64,000 nt of DNA, taken from positions 2,277,178 to 2,341,177 of the forward strand of contig OZ014534.1 in assembly GCA_963966105.1 (NCBI GenBank). The letters run 5' to 3'. Each line of letters opens with the position of its first letter. Position 1 is the stretch's first letter. Below the pieces are notes generated by a model. The model worked only from the letters and a program-made list of their open reading frames with translations. It ran no database searches and was not told the DNA's origin. The position numbers were made by a program, and so were the translations under genes. Positions 36,155-45,124 of this stretch are shown in pieces. Origin of the DNA: Volucella zonaria (taxonomy: Eukaryota > Arthropoda > Insecta > Diptera > Syrphidae).

Positions 36155-36545
36155 TCCCTCCTAAGTTTTCCAGCTCCGTAGTCAATCGTAGATCGCTGCT
36201 TTCGATATCCCTGGGCACTTCTGGTACTTCAGATCTTGGTTGTACAGTAGTTGAGATGAGCGAATTCCTGAGCGGTGCTGTCAAAATCTCGGTACCTGTA
36301 AGATCTGAATGAAACATATTTGGTGTACAACTAGTACGCAATTTTAATTGAGTTATGTATCTACTATCTTCGTCCAGTTCCAGCTGGTGATACTCATTCT
36401 TTAAGTCCAGTCTTGAAAAGTATTTTGCGCCTTTTAGCGTAGTCATCACTGATTTAAATGTGTGAACAGGAAAATGTACGCGTTGTACGGCCGCATTCAC
36501 TCGTCGCATGTCAATACACATCCGGATCTCCCCATCACCTTTCAA
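36155..36545 (-). pseudogene. Gypsy RT fragment and pol tail
   Basis: The minus-strand frame gives the RT blocks EIRMCIDMRRVNAAVQR and YFSRLDLKNEYHQLELDE, which carry the first catalytic Asp. It then passes into a low-similarity tail ending at the purine tract. The YxDD block, RNase H and integrase are absent. Confidence 0.85.
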
Positions 36546-36708
36546 CGCTACTACAATTGGCGAAATTTAAGAGCTCGGTATAGATAGGGGCTCGATGATA
36601 TCCTGTTCCATTACCTCCTTTAGTTTTGCTTCAACCTTCTCGTCTAAAACCGCTGGAACACGGTGTAGCGGCTCGATTCATCAATTGATAGCTTAATTTG
36701 AATCCCTT

Positions 36709-37101
36709 TTATTTTCTGAGGTAGTTCACGTTCACGTCCAGTCCCAGTTTCAAATCTTCTAGCTTGATTGCTGTATCTCGCCCCAACAAAGATTGTTTTC
36801 CATTCTCAATCACATAGAACGAAGGAATCTGTTCGGCTCGGTTTCCAATGGATTTCGGAGCTTTGAACACCACCTTAGCTTTAAGTAGTTGGTCACCCGC
36901 GTAAGCCCTAAATTGGTTTGTTGTTTCATGTCGGGTATTCCATACAACTGCATTATTACTTCGTAGTTCCTGCCAATCGGATTTGCCTAAATGTTTGAAT
37001 CGTGACCCCGAGTCAATAACCATTGGTATCAGATGCTCTCCGATATAACAATTTATGATTCCACCGACACTATCTTCGTCCCCTCGACAATTTGAAAGCA
37101 A
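36709..37101 (-). pseudogene. Gypsy aspartic protease
   Basis: This 130-codon minus-strand frame has the active-site VIDSGSRF (D-S-G) and the C-terminal LLGRDTAI (GRD) typical of Gypsy proteases. It lies between gag and RT in the usual order. Only the surrounding element shows it cannot function autonomously. Confidence 0.85.
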
Positions 37102-37118
37102 TCATGTTCTGCCAATTG

Positions 37119-38200
37119 CTAATTACCTTCCCGTTTAGTTGTTTTTCGGGTTTCTTCCACGATAAGGAGTACTTTTGAAGAACCAGGCCTCTGTCGTTTT
37201 GCGAATTGTTCCCTTTCATCACGCGCTTTACGCTTTATCAATTTTGTTTTGCACTTACGTGCATAGTGCCCCGTTAACCCGCACTTATTCATGTTTTCCG
37301 CCGGACCGTTCGGAAAGATTCCCATGGCACTCCCTACCACATCTACTACAATCATCGTCTTCCTTCCTGGCCCCATGACGAGAAGATATTTTATTAACAT
37401 ATGCAGTTTAAGTTGGTGGAAATATCGCTTCAGATTGGTTATTGATCTGCTCGTAGACCTGACACATTCCAGTGATTTCTGCTAAGGAAGATACTTTTTC
37501 CAGCCATCTTTTCTTTAGATCATTTGGTGCCCACGAATCTATAAACTTATCTTTTAGACATATCCCAAGAATTTCTTCTTTGGTTTCCCCGAATGTACAT
37601 TTAGCTGCCTGATTCCTTAGATTTATCATAAACTTGATTAAATTCTCCCCTTGCTCTGGTCTCAATGATCGAAATAGTGACGTTCGAAAGAAAAATTTAT
37701 TGGTGGTGAGAAATATTGGCCAAAGTTGCTAACCAGCACTTTGAAGACGTCAACCTCCTTTCCCTCCACTGGCTCAACTAGAGCACCCTGATATATTAAA
37801 TGCTACCTCTTGGAGTTGTGGCCCCCCTAAACCCAGAAGCTTGTTTTTTCTTTATAAATTGTGTTTTATATCTTCTGCCGCCACACAGAGTGAGAATCAA
37901 CGGTACCACTTCTCCCTTCTGATCTTATTATCGGCTTATCGTTCACTTCACCTAGAAATGCTTTGATTCGCTCATTTGGTCCATCATCTTCTGGTTTGCA
38001 TAATTTTATAAGTATTTGCCGACTTGTACTCTTTTTTTTTATTTGGTTTACTGCACGATATAAATTTCGCTTTCTCTCCTTACAAATTAATGTGCCTTCA
38101 TCAAACTACCAATTTAATGCAATGCCAGTAACAGTTTAGTATTACTCCACAATAATGGCTCTCTCCACCAATCCAAATGTCAAAACTATAACAAAACAAC
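37119..38200 (-). pseudogene. Gypsy gag
   Basis: The minus-strand gag region has a C-terminal zinc-knuckle remnant (CGLTGHYARKC, 37400-37119), a central capsid block LRPEQGENLIKFMINLRNQA and KDKFIDSWAPNDLKKRW (37665-37408), and an N-terminal part extending to about 38200. Several frame changes are present. Confidence 0.8.
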
Positions 38201-38291
38201 CAAAAAACTCGTACTTATTAAATACTTGCAACACGTGGTATATATGTATATACATATGGATGTAGATACACATGCGATTATTTACTTTATA

Positions 38292-39567
38292 CGACATATT
38301 CTCGGTATCGGGGTGAAGCTGTGGTTGTATATATAAATTGACTTATTTATCAAGTAACACTATTATTTTAGTGCATTCATGTAAAATTTCATATAAATGT
38401 GATTATTAATTCGCGTTTTATCTCTAGTTAAACAGAATCATAATGACAACTGAGACGATGATGGTGAAAATTGAGCATCGCGCTGTAATTAAATTTCTCA
38501 CTAAGCAAGGAAAAAGTCAAAAAACTATTCATGAAGAGATGGTGGCTGTTTACCAGGGTTACGCACCTTCATTATCAACTGTGCAAAAGTGGTCAAGTGA
38601 GTTCAAGAGAGGCAGAGAGAGCATTGAAGACGACCCCCGCTCCGGCGCCCCGGCTACTGCTTGTACGGGAGAAAGCATCAAAGAAGTCGAAAAACTTGTT
38701 CTTGAGGATGCCCGAATAAAGGTGAAAATGATGACAGAGATCACCAAGCTTTCAATTGGTACCATTCACACCATTCTTCATGACCATCTTAACCTTTCAA
38801 AGGTCAGTGCAAGGTGGGTGCCACGAATGCTCACAGCGCCTCAGAAAAAAGTGAGAATCGCATGCTGTAGAGAGCTTTTGGAGATGTGTAGTGAGAACGC
38901 GGACGGTGTTATGGATCGAATTGTTACTGGGGACGAAACATGGGTCCACCACTATGACCCTGAAAGCAAACAAGAGTCCATGCAGTGGCATAAAAACAGA
39001 CCCCCTGAAGAAGTTCAAAGTCACTCCGTCTGCCGGGAAGCTCATGGCCACAGTTTTTTGGGACTCAAAGGGAATCTTGCTCATTGAGTACAAAAAAAAA
39101 AAAGGTGAAACCATCAACGCCACATCCTACGCTTCCACTTTGCATAATTTGCGGGAGGAAATTAAAAAGAAAAGACGGGGTAAACTCGCAGCGGGTGTGT
39201 TGCTTCTTCATGACAACGCTCCTGTTCACACGGCGCGAGTTTCCAAGGCTGCTGCGCGAGATTGTGGTTTCGAAGAAATCCAACACCCACCCTATAGTCC
39301 AGACCTTGCCCCTAGTGATTATTTCCTGTTTCCGGATTTGAAAAAGTGTCTTCTGGATTTAAAAAAGATTTTCGGATGATGAAGAACTCAAGTCGGTATT
39401 TTGCAGAGAAAGAGGAAATTTATTTTTTTGAGGGTTTAAAAAAGCTTATCTCAAGATATAACAAATGCATTGATGTTAGGGGAGATTATGTTGAAAAATA
39501 AAAACAATTTAAATTGAATTCGCATTTTCCTTCATATCGATATTGAGAATATATTGAACGCCCCTCG
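38292..39567 (+). mobile_element. Mariner (DD34D), copy 1, in the Gypsy leader
   Basis: The right end is GAACGCCCCTCG followed by TA (39568-39569). The left end begins CGA after TA (38290-38291) with a small deletion in the terminal repeat and CATATTCTCGGTATCG next to it. It carries a transposase almost identical to that at 46903-48138. It sits just inside the 5' LTR of the Gypsy element. Confidence 0.85.
38443..39480 (+). pseudogene. Mariner DD34D transposase with one frameshift
   Basis: The ATG at 38443 opens the frame. The helix-turn-helix region spans residues 10-110 (LSTVQKWSSEFKRGRESIED), and RWVPRMLT is at about 124. Catalytic motifs are TGDETWVHHYDPE, then (in the next frame) LLHDNAPVHTA and SPDLAPSDYFLFP; 34 residues separate the last two Asp, which is the DD34D spacing. 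A frame change occurs near 39000, in the ACAGACCCCCTG run, so the first frame ends at 39087. All three catalytic residues are present, but in two frames. The same break occurs in the copy at 47018. Confidence 0.92.
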
Positions 39568-39633
39568 TATATGTACATATTTTATTTTGAATATCTATGA
39601 AAACAAATATTTTACCTCGCCGCCAATATGTAA

Positions 39634-39820
39634 ACCTGCCTTCTGCTAATAAAACACCAACGTAATTATTAAATAAAGAACTTTATTTATTATGAGTTAT
39701 ACTGTGTGACTCAACACTTAACACTATTGTAGACTGACTCTCACGCATCATGGCACTTGTTCCTACACACGATCGCTTCCTCGTTACTCAGTTTCTCCCT
39801 CTCGCTAACCGGTCTCCACA
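39634..39820 (-). repeat. 5' LTR of the Gypsy copy
   Basis: This LTR starts TGTGGAGACCGG on the minus strand at 39820 and ends in AGCAGAAGGCA. It is the more complete of the two LTRs. A possible primer-binding region with TTGGCGGCGAGG follows on the minus strand near 39625. Confidence 0.85.
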
Positions 39821-40150
39821 ATAGGGATAGGAGTTCTCTCTATTCAAAACTTGCAAAATTCGTCAGCGAGATGCATTTAGGCGTAAAGACATCGAACGTG
39901 TGTTAATTGATGACTCTTTTGCACTATATTTAGGATTCGTTCCTCTAATTCTGCATCGTTCACGGTTACGCATGTGGATCCGCCCGATTATAAGTAGTTG
40001 TTCCAGTTTCTCACAATTTTCTGCGAGTATTTGTAAACACCCTTTGATTAGGGACACGTCGTGTGGGAAATCTTCATTGACACTCTGCTCGTGCCACCAC
40101 AGCACTGCCATTACAAAATCCATAGACAAAATTGATGTCTGCATAGTTAT

Positions 40151-40693
40151 AACACTTCAAATTCAATGTTATGCTATCGAAATTCAATAAACAACTGATA
40201 ACGGTAAGCGAAAGTTCACTTAGTTTAGAGCAATTTATTAATAATAACAAAAAATATTCATACTAGGGATTAATTTATTTAACCTTATACCTGGAAAACT
40301 GTAAGCCCCATTATTAGCACGCTTTTCCAAGATAAATGCGATTTTCCCAAAAATATATTAAGAAAAATTTAAAAATGTTGTATTTGAAGACCAATATCGC
40401 GAAAGTGAAAACATGGATGGCAATACTGTTTGAATGTGAATTAAGCATTAATCAATCGACTACCAAACTATCAAACGAGCTCATTTTGGTTGCTTTAGGT
40501 TGAATACACTAGAAGTTATAACTAAATAATTGTTGGTATCTACTTCTCTTAAGAAATTTTTTTAAATACTCAGTGGGCGTTGAAGAGAGACCCACCTTAT
40601 CATACGAGTATTTTCATAATATGAAGTAATGAATTAGATCCAAAAATACCTGTATCCTAAACCGCCTTGTATAGGCATATATACACATATATA
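40151..40693. other. No gene recognised
   Basis: AT-rich sequence between the nested DDE transposon and a MITE. No coding frame or repeat was supported. It may be host intron. Confidence 0.4.
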
Positions 40694-41067
40694 CAGGGAC
40701 TCAGAAAAATCAACGTCAAGCCAGAAAATTGCAGAAGCCGTTGAAGACATCCACTCCAGAAGATATGCCCGTCTTATTACCAGGTCATTTGTAAGAAGAT
40801 GCAGAGCTTGGATTGTTTCAATTTTGGGACCGTAATTTACAGAACAATTACTCAGGGTTACGTGACAATAAAAAAATCGAAGAAAAGTAAAGATTTGCGG
40901 TCACAGTACTTGAAAGATCGTCACAGGGTGTCAGATTTCTCGATTTTTTTTTTTGCCAATAATTCTAAAAGCACATGACTTAGATTTTTTTCTATAATTT
41001 CATAATAACCGACACTACTTCAATAATCACCCGTTTCCGGCTTAACGTTGATTTTTGGGACACCCTG
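40694..41067. mobile_element. Tc1/mariner-type MITE, 374 bp
   Basis: The left end CAGGGACTCAGAAAAATCAA is mirrored by TTGATTTTTGGGACACCCTG at the right, about 35 bp of inverted repeat with few mismatches. TA dinucleotides lie at 40692-40693 and 41068-41069. The interior has no long frame. The ends begin CAGGG(T/A), common in Tc1-like families. Confidence 0.85.
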
Positions 41068-41180
41068 TATACATGGTTATTCTAATTTACAAAATAATTC
41101 AGTATTATAAAAAAACTTATTGAGTTAACGATGTAGCGTTATTGTAATGAAATAAATATCTTGAAAAACTCTGTTCTTAC

Positions 41181-41317
41181 CCTTTAGTATATGAACCATT
41201 ATACTGTAATCTTGTGAATCACTAATTGAACATGAGTAGCTCCCAGAATCTTGTTTATTTATTCTTGCAATTGAAAGAGATGAATTGGCACCATCGTCCA
41301 TTAAATCCGTTCTTACG
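41181..41317 (-). CDS. Immunoglobulin-domain exon, dpr-like (host gene)
   Basis: On the minus strand a 137-bp exon is bounded by an acceptor (TTGCATATTTCAG, ending at 41318) and a donor (GTAAGAACAG, from 41180). It begins with one base of a split codon, has 45 full codons and ends with one base, so the introns are phase 2 and phase 1. It reads VRTDLMDDGANSSLSIARIN, then KQDSGSYSCSISD and MVHILKG. D-S-G-x-Y-x-C is the E-F strand signature of an Ig domain, and the VH(I/V)L(K/N)G ending is characteristic of the second Ig domain of dipteran dpr-type surface proteins. Such proteins sit on neuronal membranes and bind partner Ig proteins. No other exon of this gene was found in the window, so its introns are probably large. 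Confidence 0.75.
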
Positions 41318-41683
41318 CTGAAATATGCAATTAAAATGATATTTATTTTAAAAATATATGAACTAGAAATTCCACACCTACTGCTAATCACTATACATTT
41401 TTAGCAGATATAATAATAACAAAGAAGTGTAAATACATATAAATATTATTCAAATATTTTAATCAAATTGAAATCTATTGTCCCCAAATTACCATGTACA
41501 CGAATATATACTTTTTGTATGCGTAAAGAACGCGTTTTTTGGTCCCCTTGTAAATATAATACGTGCTATGAACTGAATTAAGAAAAGGGCGCCCAAGGAA
41601 AAGTTAAAAATATGAAGGTATATATTTTTTGCATTAGAATTTTTGTCTAAGCAGTTTAATAAGTCGCGTTTTATTTTTATTTG
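41318..41683. other. Probable host intron, no repeat recognised
   Basis: AT-rich sequence upstream of the Ig exon with no TE coding similarity seen. Confidence 0.45.
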
Positions 41684-41780
41684 TTTTTAAAGAACTTAAC
41701 ACTCAAGTGGGTATGACTAAACTTAAAGTGCCTGAGCGCTTGTTAAGTTTTTAGGAAAATAGGACGGTGAGTGAGATATG
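41684..41780 (-). mobile_element. SINE family copy F, 3' fragment
   Basis: The minus strand matches the 3' end of the SINE. TTTTTAAAGAACTTAACACT then CAAGTGGGTATGA appear on the plus strand in inverted sense, followed by GTTAAGTTTTTAGGAAAAT. It is diverged and only about 95 bp. Confidence 0.65.
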
Positions 41781-41984
41781 CATTCCAGTATGCTCTCCGC
41801 TTCAGTTAAGATAACTTAGTTTAAGGACGAATTTCCTCACTTTTCAAAACTAAGTCCTAAAAAGACATTCAAACTACTATAGCGTTATAGAAGCATTTAT
41901 CATTATAATCCTAACCACCACTCAAAAACCAAGAATATAGTGTGGACATTTTTCTAAGATCGAAAACAATTTTACGCGTATATT
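41781..41984. other. No gene recognised
   Basis: Short unassigned spacer. Confidence 0.4.
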
Positions 41985-42300
41985 TTTTGTATATAGTACT
42001 TCACGGAAAATCGCTTCTACGGCCTCTACCTTCCTGTCGGGATTTCGATACTCGTAATTAAGAAATTATCAATACGTGCAGTTTCTCCTGGATCTATACG
42101 TGCTGTTATCAGTATTTGTTCACTGTCCGTCGTTCGGACGGTCTTTAGACACTGAAGGTCGTTTTGATTTATCCTCTGAAATATTTTATTTATTTGTGGG
42201 AAAATGTTCGGGTTGCTGGTATTTACGGCCCGGATTTTATTGCGCCAGTACAAGGTCTTTAATTTTCTTTTACAAGATGTAATTTTTTCAGGTGGCGTCA
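41985..42300 (-). pseudogene. Jockey-like LINE ORF2 linker fragment
   Basis: The minus-strand frame carries KRKLKTLYWRNKIRAVN, then NPNIFPQINKIFQRIN and ETARIDNFLIT. This pattern is typical of the linker between endonuclease and RT in Jockey-group ORF2. Its end overlaps in content with the start of the 22691-22458 fragment, so the two pieces can be ordered relative to each other. Confidence 0.7.
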
Positions 42301-42304
42301 AGTG

Positions 42305-43620
42305 TCATTGTGCTTTGACATTTATGTTGTTGACAGATGGAGAATTAGTTGACAACAAGCAATGGAGTGATACACACCTGAAGAACGTGGAATTATTCTT
42401 ACTACTTATTTGACTAATTTCCGGTCTGCTGTTATAACGTAGCGTGAATTTCGTCATCGTTTTCCTCGTTGTCCTGCACCACGTGCGTGTCCAATTAAGC
42501 GTTTGGCTGAGCGTATGGTGTAAACTGGGTCCATTAAAGATGTCGCAAGATGTGGCTATCCCCGTATTGCTCGTTCGACCGACAATATCACTGCTACTAG
42601 ATGGAGTAAAAAGTGAAATCCTTGGGAATTAAAACATTTTTTTTTAATGTTTTTTTTATTTTATTCAATATTGTCCCCTTCTATTAGTTTGATACACTTA
42701 TTCCAGCGATTTTCCAACTTCTTGATCCCGTCCGAAAAGTAATTTTCCGGAAGGTCTGCAAAATACTCTTCTGTGGCGTCGATAATTTCCTCGCGTGAGC
42801 TGAATTTTTTATTGATGAGCCATCTTTTAAGGTTTGGGAAGAGATAATAGTCCGAGGGATCCAAATCCAGTTAACAATCGACGCCAAAAGTTCGTCCGAT
42901 TCCGCATCAGCAAGTCCAAACACTCTTTCGAAGTGCTCTCGCGTTCGTGTTTTTGGTCAGGAGTGAGCATTCGCGGAACCCAGCGGCAGGATAACTTTTT
43001 CATATGCAGAATATTACCCAAAATATGGCATGTGCGCTCAGTACGGTATCTGTATTTCATGTATTTTTTTGACATTGTCCTCTGTAACCGCATTGGAGGG
43101 CCTGCCGCTGCGGACTTGAGCGGTAGTGGAATTTCGGCCACCACGAAACTCTCGAAACCAATATTTGACGATGTAATCTGACGGAGCATTAGCCCCATAA
43201 TATTTATTTAACTTCCTTCGCCGTTTTGCCTCTCAAAAAATAATGTTTTATGAGAGAACGAAAATCGTTTTTGTCCATACTCAACATGATGCCAAACACG
43301 TCAACAACAATCAGCTGTCAAAACAAAACTAAAGACAGTATCGCACTGAAATTTGGCATGTCTGCCTAAATAACCTTTTTTGCCGTAGCAGTGCATTCCG
43401 GCGGTCAAGGAGGTTACTGTTCACTCCACCTAGTATGTCCGAGGACATCCGAGAGAGTCCACAAACATTGAAGAGACAACAATGCAAATGATTTGGCAGG
43501 AGCAGATGTTCGTTGCGTCGAATTTTGCTGAGAGACCTGAAGATGTTCCTTTATAAAGTGCAAACCGTTCACCTGTTGCTGTCTAATGACCGTCAAGTAA
43601 GGTTAACTTACTCCCTGTAG
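42305..43620 (+). mobile_element. DDE transposon N-terminal part, split by a MITE
   Basis: Plus-strand transposase N-terminus. YTPEERGIILTTYLTNFRS-like sequence near 42370-42430 is followed by EFRHRFPRCPAPRACPIKRL and GSIKDVARCGYPRIARSTDN. After the MITE (42597-43433) it continues with SEDIRESPQTLKRQQC, then LRDLKMFLYKVQ, up to about 43600. The frame is in phase across the MITE when one TA is counted. This is the same superfamily as the transposase at 34830-40150, here retaining only the DNA-binding half. Confidence 0.8.
42597..43433 (-). mobile_element. Mariner-derived MITE, copy 2
   Basis: Inverted ends CTAGATGGAGTAAAAAG and CCGG..GTTCACTCCACCTAG are flanked by TA (42595-42596 and 43434-43435). 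The minus strand encodes HILGNILHMKKLSC and RWVPRMLTPDQKHER (near 43060-42950). It then jumps to MDPSDYYLFPNLKRW and a C-terminus ending CIKLIEGDNIE. The jump is at the same place as in copy 1. It is 837 bp long. Confidence 0.9.
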
Positions 43621-43705
43621 TAAAACAGGATTTGTTTTTCTGGGGCACGTATAATCCATATGAAATGCACTTCTATTGCATCCACTCAAAGTGACTGGCC
43701 GTGGT

Positions 43706-44045
43706 GGGTGGCCGTGGCTCAAGTGGTAGTGGACTGGCTTCCAAATCGGAAGGTTCGGTGTTGGAATCATAGCCTCGCCCGAATGACATATCATCCATTT
43801 TTTCAATTAACGAAAATCAAGCAAGACGAGTAGTTGACTAGAAATCAACATCAAGTCAACTTCCACTAAGAATTTAGTCTCCCCATTAAATGTTGGATGC
43901 CACTCATGGAGCGAAATAACCACTGAGCCCAACCATCTTTCTTTCTCTTTCTATCCCATTTTCCAAAAAACTTAACACATGCTGAGGCATTATAAATGTA
44001 TTCATACCCACTTGAGTGTTAATTTCTTTAAAAAAAAAAAAAAAA
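43706..44045 (+). mobile_element. tRNA-derived SINE, copy E
   Basis: The copy begins GGGTGGCCGTGGCTCAAGTG with the A-box-like region. The B-box area is GGTTCGGTGTTGGAATC, slightly decayed. The body matches copy B closely and ends in TTTCTTTAAAAA with about 16 A. It lies between a broken DDE transposon and a mariner fragment. Confidence 0.88.
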
Positions 44046-44049
44046 TGAA

Positions 44050-44560
44050 CTGTTTCGTGCGGCATCATAAGATACTCGCATATGTCACATAGTTATTATT
44101 TTGTATTTTGGAGTCTAATCTCTTTCTAGCGCCCAATTTGTTTAGGTTGAGAAACAGAAAATAATCATCGGGGGTTAAACATGGAGAATATATTGGATGA
44201 GGAAGGAATTAGTTGCTCAATTCATTGCAGGCTAAGCACATGTGTACTCGCGAATTGTCTTGATTGAAGAGCACTTTCTTGTTTGTGGACACGCGCCTGT
44301 TGGCAACAGGTCACCATGACCTTCTTCATCGGTGATTTCCTGGAGAAAAACATTGTTTCGACTGCTGTTTGGTCTCTGGTGTGCCTGGATCTATGTTTCG
44401 TCTATGGTTATGAAACAACGCTGAAAATCGTCTGTATTGAAATTCACGTTTTACAACTCTCGCCAAAATTCACGCGATCATCTGATTTCAGTGGCCTTTA
44501 CACGCAAACTGAATGAAGCGGCTTGCTCAAAAGTAGTCTATTGACAGATGGTCGTTGTCT
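44050..44560 (-). pseudogene. Mariner transposase C-terminal fragment
   Basis: The minus strand shows TPETKQQSKQC (after the first catalytic Asp), then KKVLFNQDNSRVHMCLA (second Asp), HPIYSPCLTPDDYFLF (third Asp) and LGARKRLDS. Frame breaks lie between them. The order and spacing are those of DD34D mariners, but the sequence differs from the copies at 38292 and 46903, so it is another lineage. Confidence 0.75.
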
Positions 44561-45124
44561 GCACTTCCTTTTCAACGCCGGAAATACAAAAAGCCACAGA
44601 CTTACTGATCCATCAGATTTCCCAACCTGAAATGTGTCTTTGAATTGTTTTTAATTTATAATCCAAAGTTGAAATTTAGCAGAAAGTCAAGCAACACTGC
44701 TATTCATTGCTCCCGTTAAAGTTTTTGTTTTTTTCTGTATGGTGAGCGAAATATTTTTGGTGTACGCTCTGCCTCTGAAGCAAACTTGATGCTATATAAT
44801 CCTGCATGGTTTTCATTACACGCCGCAACAAATTTGAAATTGGTCTGTTGATATCAACATCGAGATCCGAGACCAGTGACCTGACTGAACTGACAAAACA
44901 ATATCAACTTTTGTCTTACTTATCCGGGTGAGTTATTTTTTATTAATGTTCTGCCAAGCTCTTTATAGATAACCAATCAAACCATTTTGTTGAACTGGAT
45001 CTTTATAACAATTTATACTGGGATCTATTTAAACCATTAACTTCAAGCTCCTACACATTAGGAAAAACAAACGAGTCGTATATTGTGTTTGTGGATTGTA
45101 TCGTAAGTTATATTTTAGCAGAAA
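44561..45124 (+). other. Unassigned; probable 5' UTR of the next LINE
   Basis: No gene was seen. The last 100-300 bp before 45125 probably include the 5' untranslated region and internal promoter of the LINE, but no border could be set. Confidence 0.4.

Larger units (their letters stand above)
36020..39820 (-). mobile_element. Gypsy LTR retrotransposon with internal deletion
   Basis: LTRs share AGCAGAAG at one end and TGTGGAGACCGG at the other, on the minus strand (36020-36154 and about 39634-39820). The 3' copy has lost roughly 50 bp. ATAG on the plus strand flanks both sides (36016-36019 and 39821-39824). Inside, on the minus strand, are gag, protease and the start of RT. The rest of pol (most of RT, RNase H, integrase) is missing, and the sequence jumps to a purine tract (AGGAGGGA) directly before the 3' LTR. 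A mariner lies in the leader (38292-39567). Confidence 0.88.
34830..40150 (-). mobile_element. DDE transposon (HTH plus DDE_3 type), split by Gypsy
   Basis: The transposase is on the minus strand in two parts. The N-terminal helix-turn-helix part (40144-39825) includes RTNPKYSAKESSINTRSM-like sequence and ends at NREN. The remainder (36019-35380) includes PVQELLPADMRRL, WLLERHFE, a degraded FTDESQF-type block, a YLQFL..ELSGLLE block, and GPKHWPAISPDLAIW followed by VYSSEIRTLGELQERI. This layout matches the arthropod Tc1/mariner-related family with a DUF4817-like N-terminus. Frames are broken. The Gypsy copy fills 36020-39820 with a 4-bp duplication, and the frame is continuous when that block is ignored. 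Terminal repeats were not identified, so the outer borders are approximate. Confidence 0.75.

Noticed and set aside
38797..39123. Minus-strand genes opposite the mariner transposases
   Set aside because: These frames are shadows of the mariner coding region. They are the same in both mariner copies and have no motif of their own.
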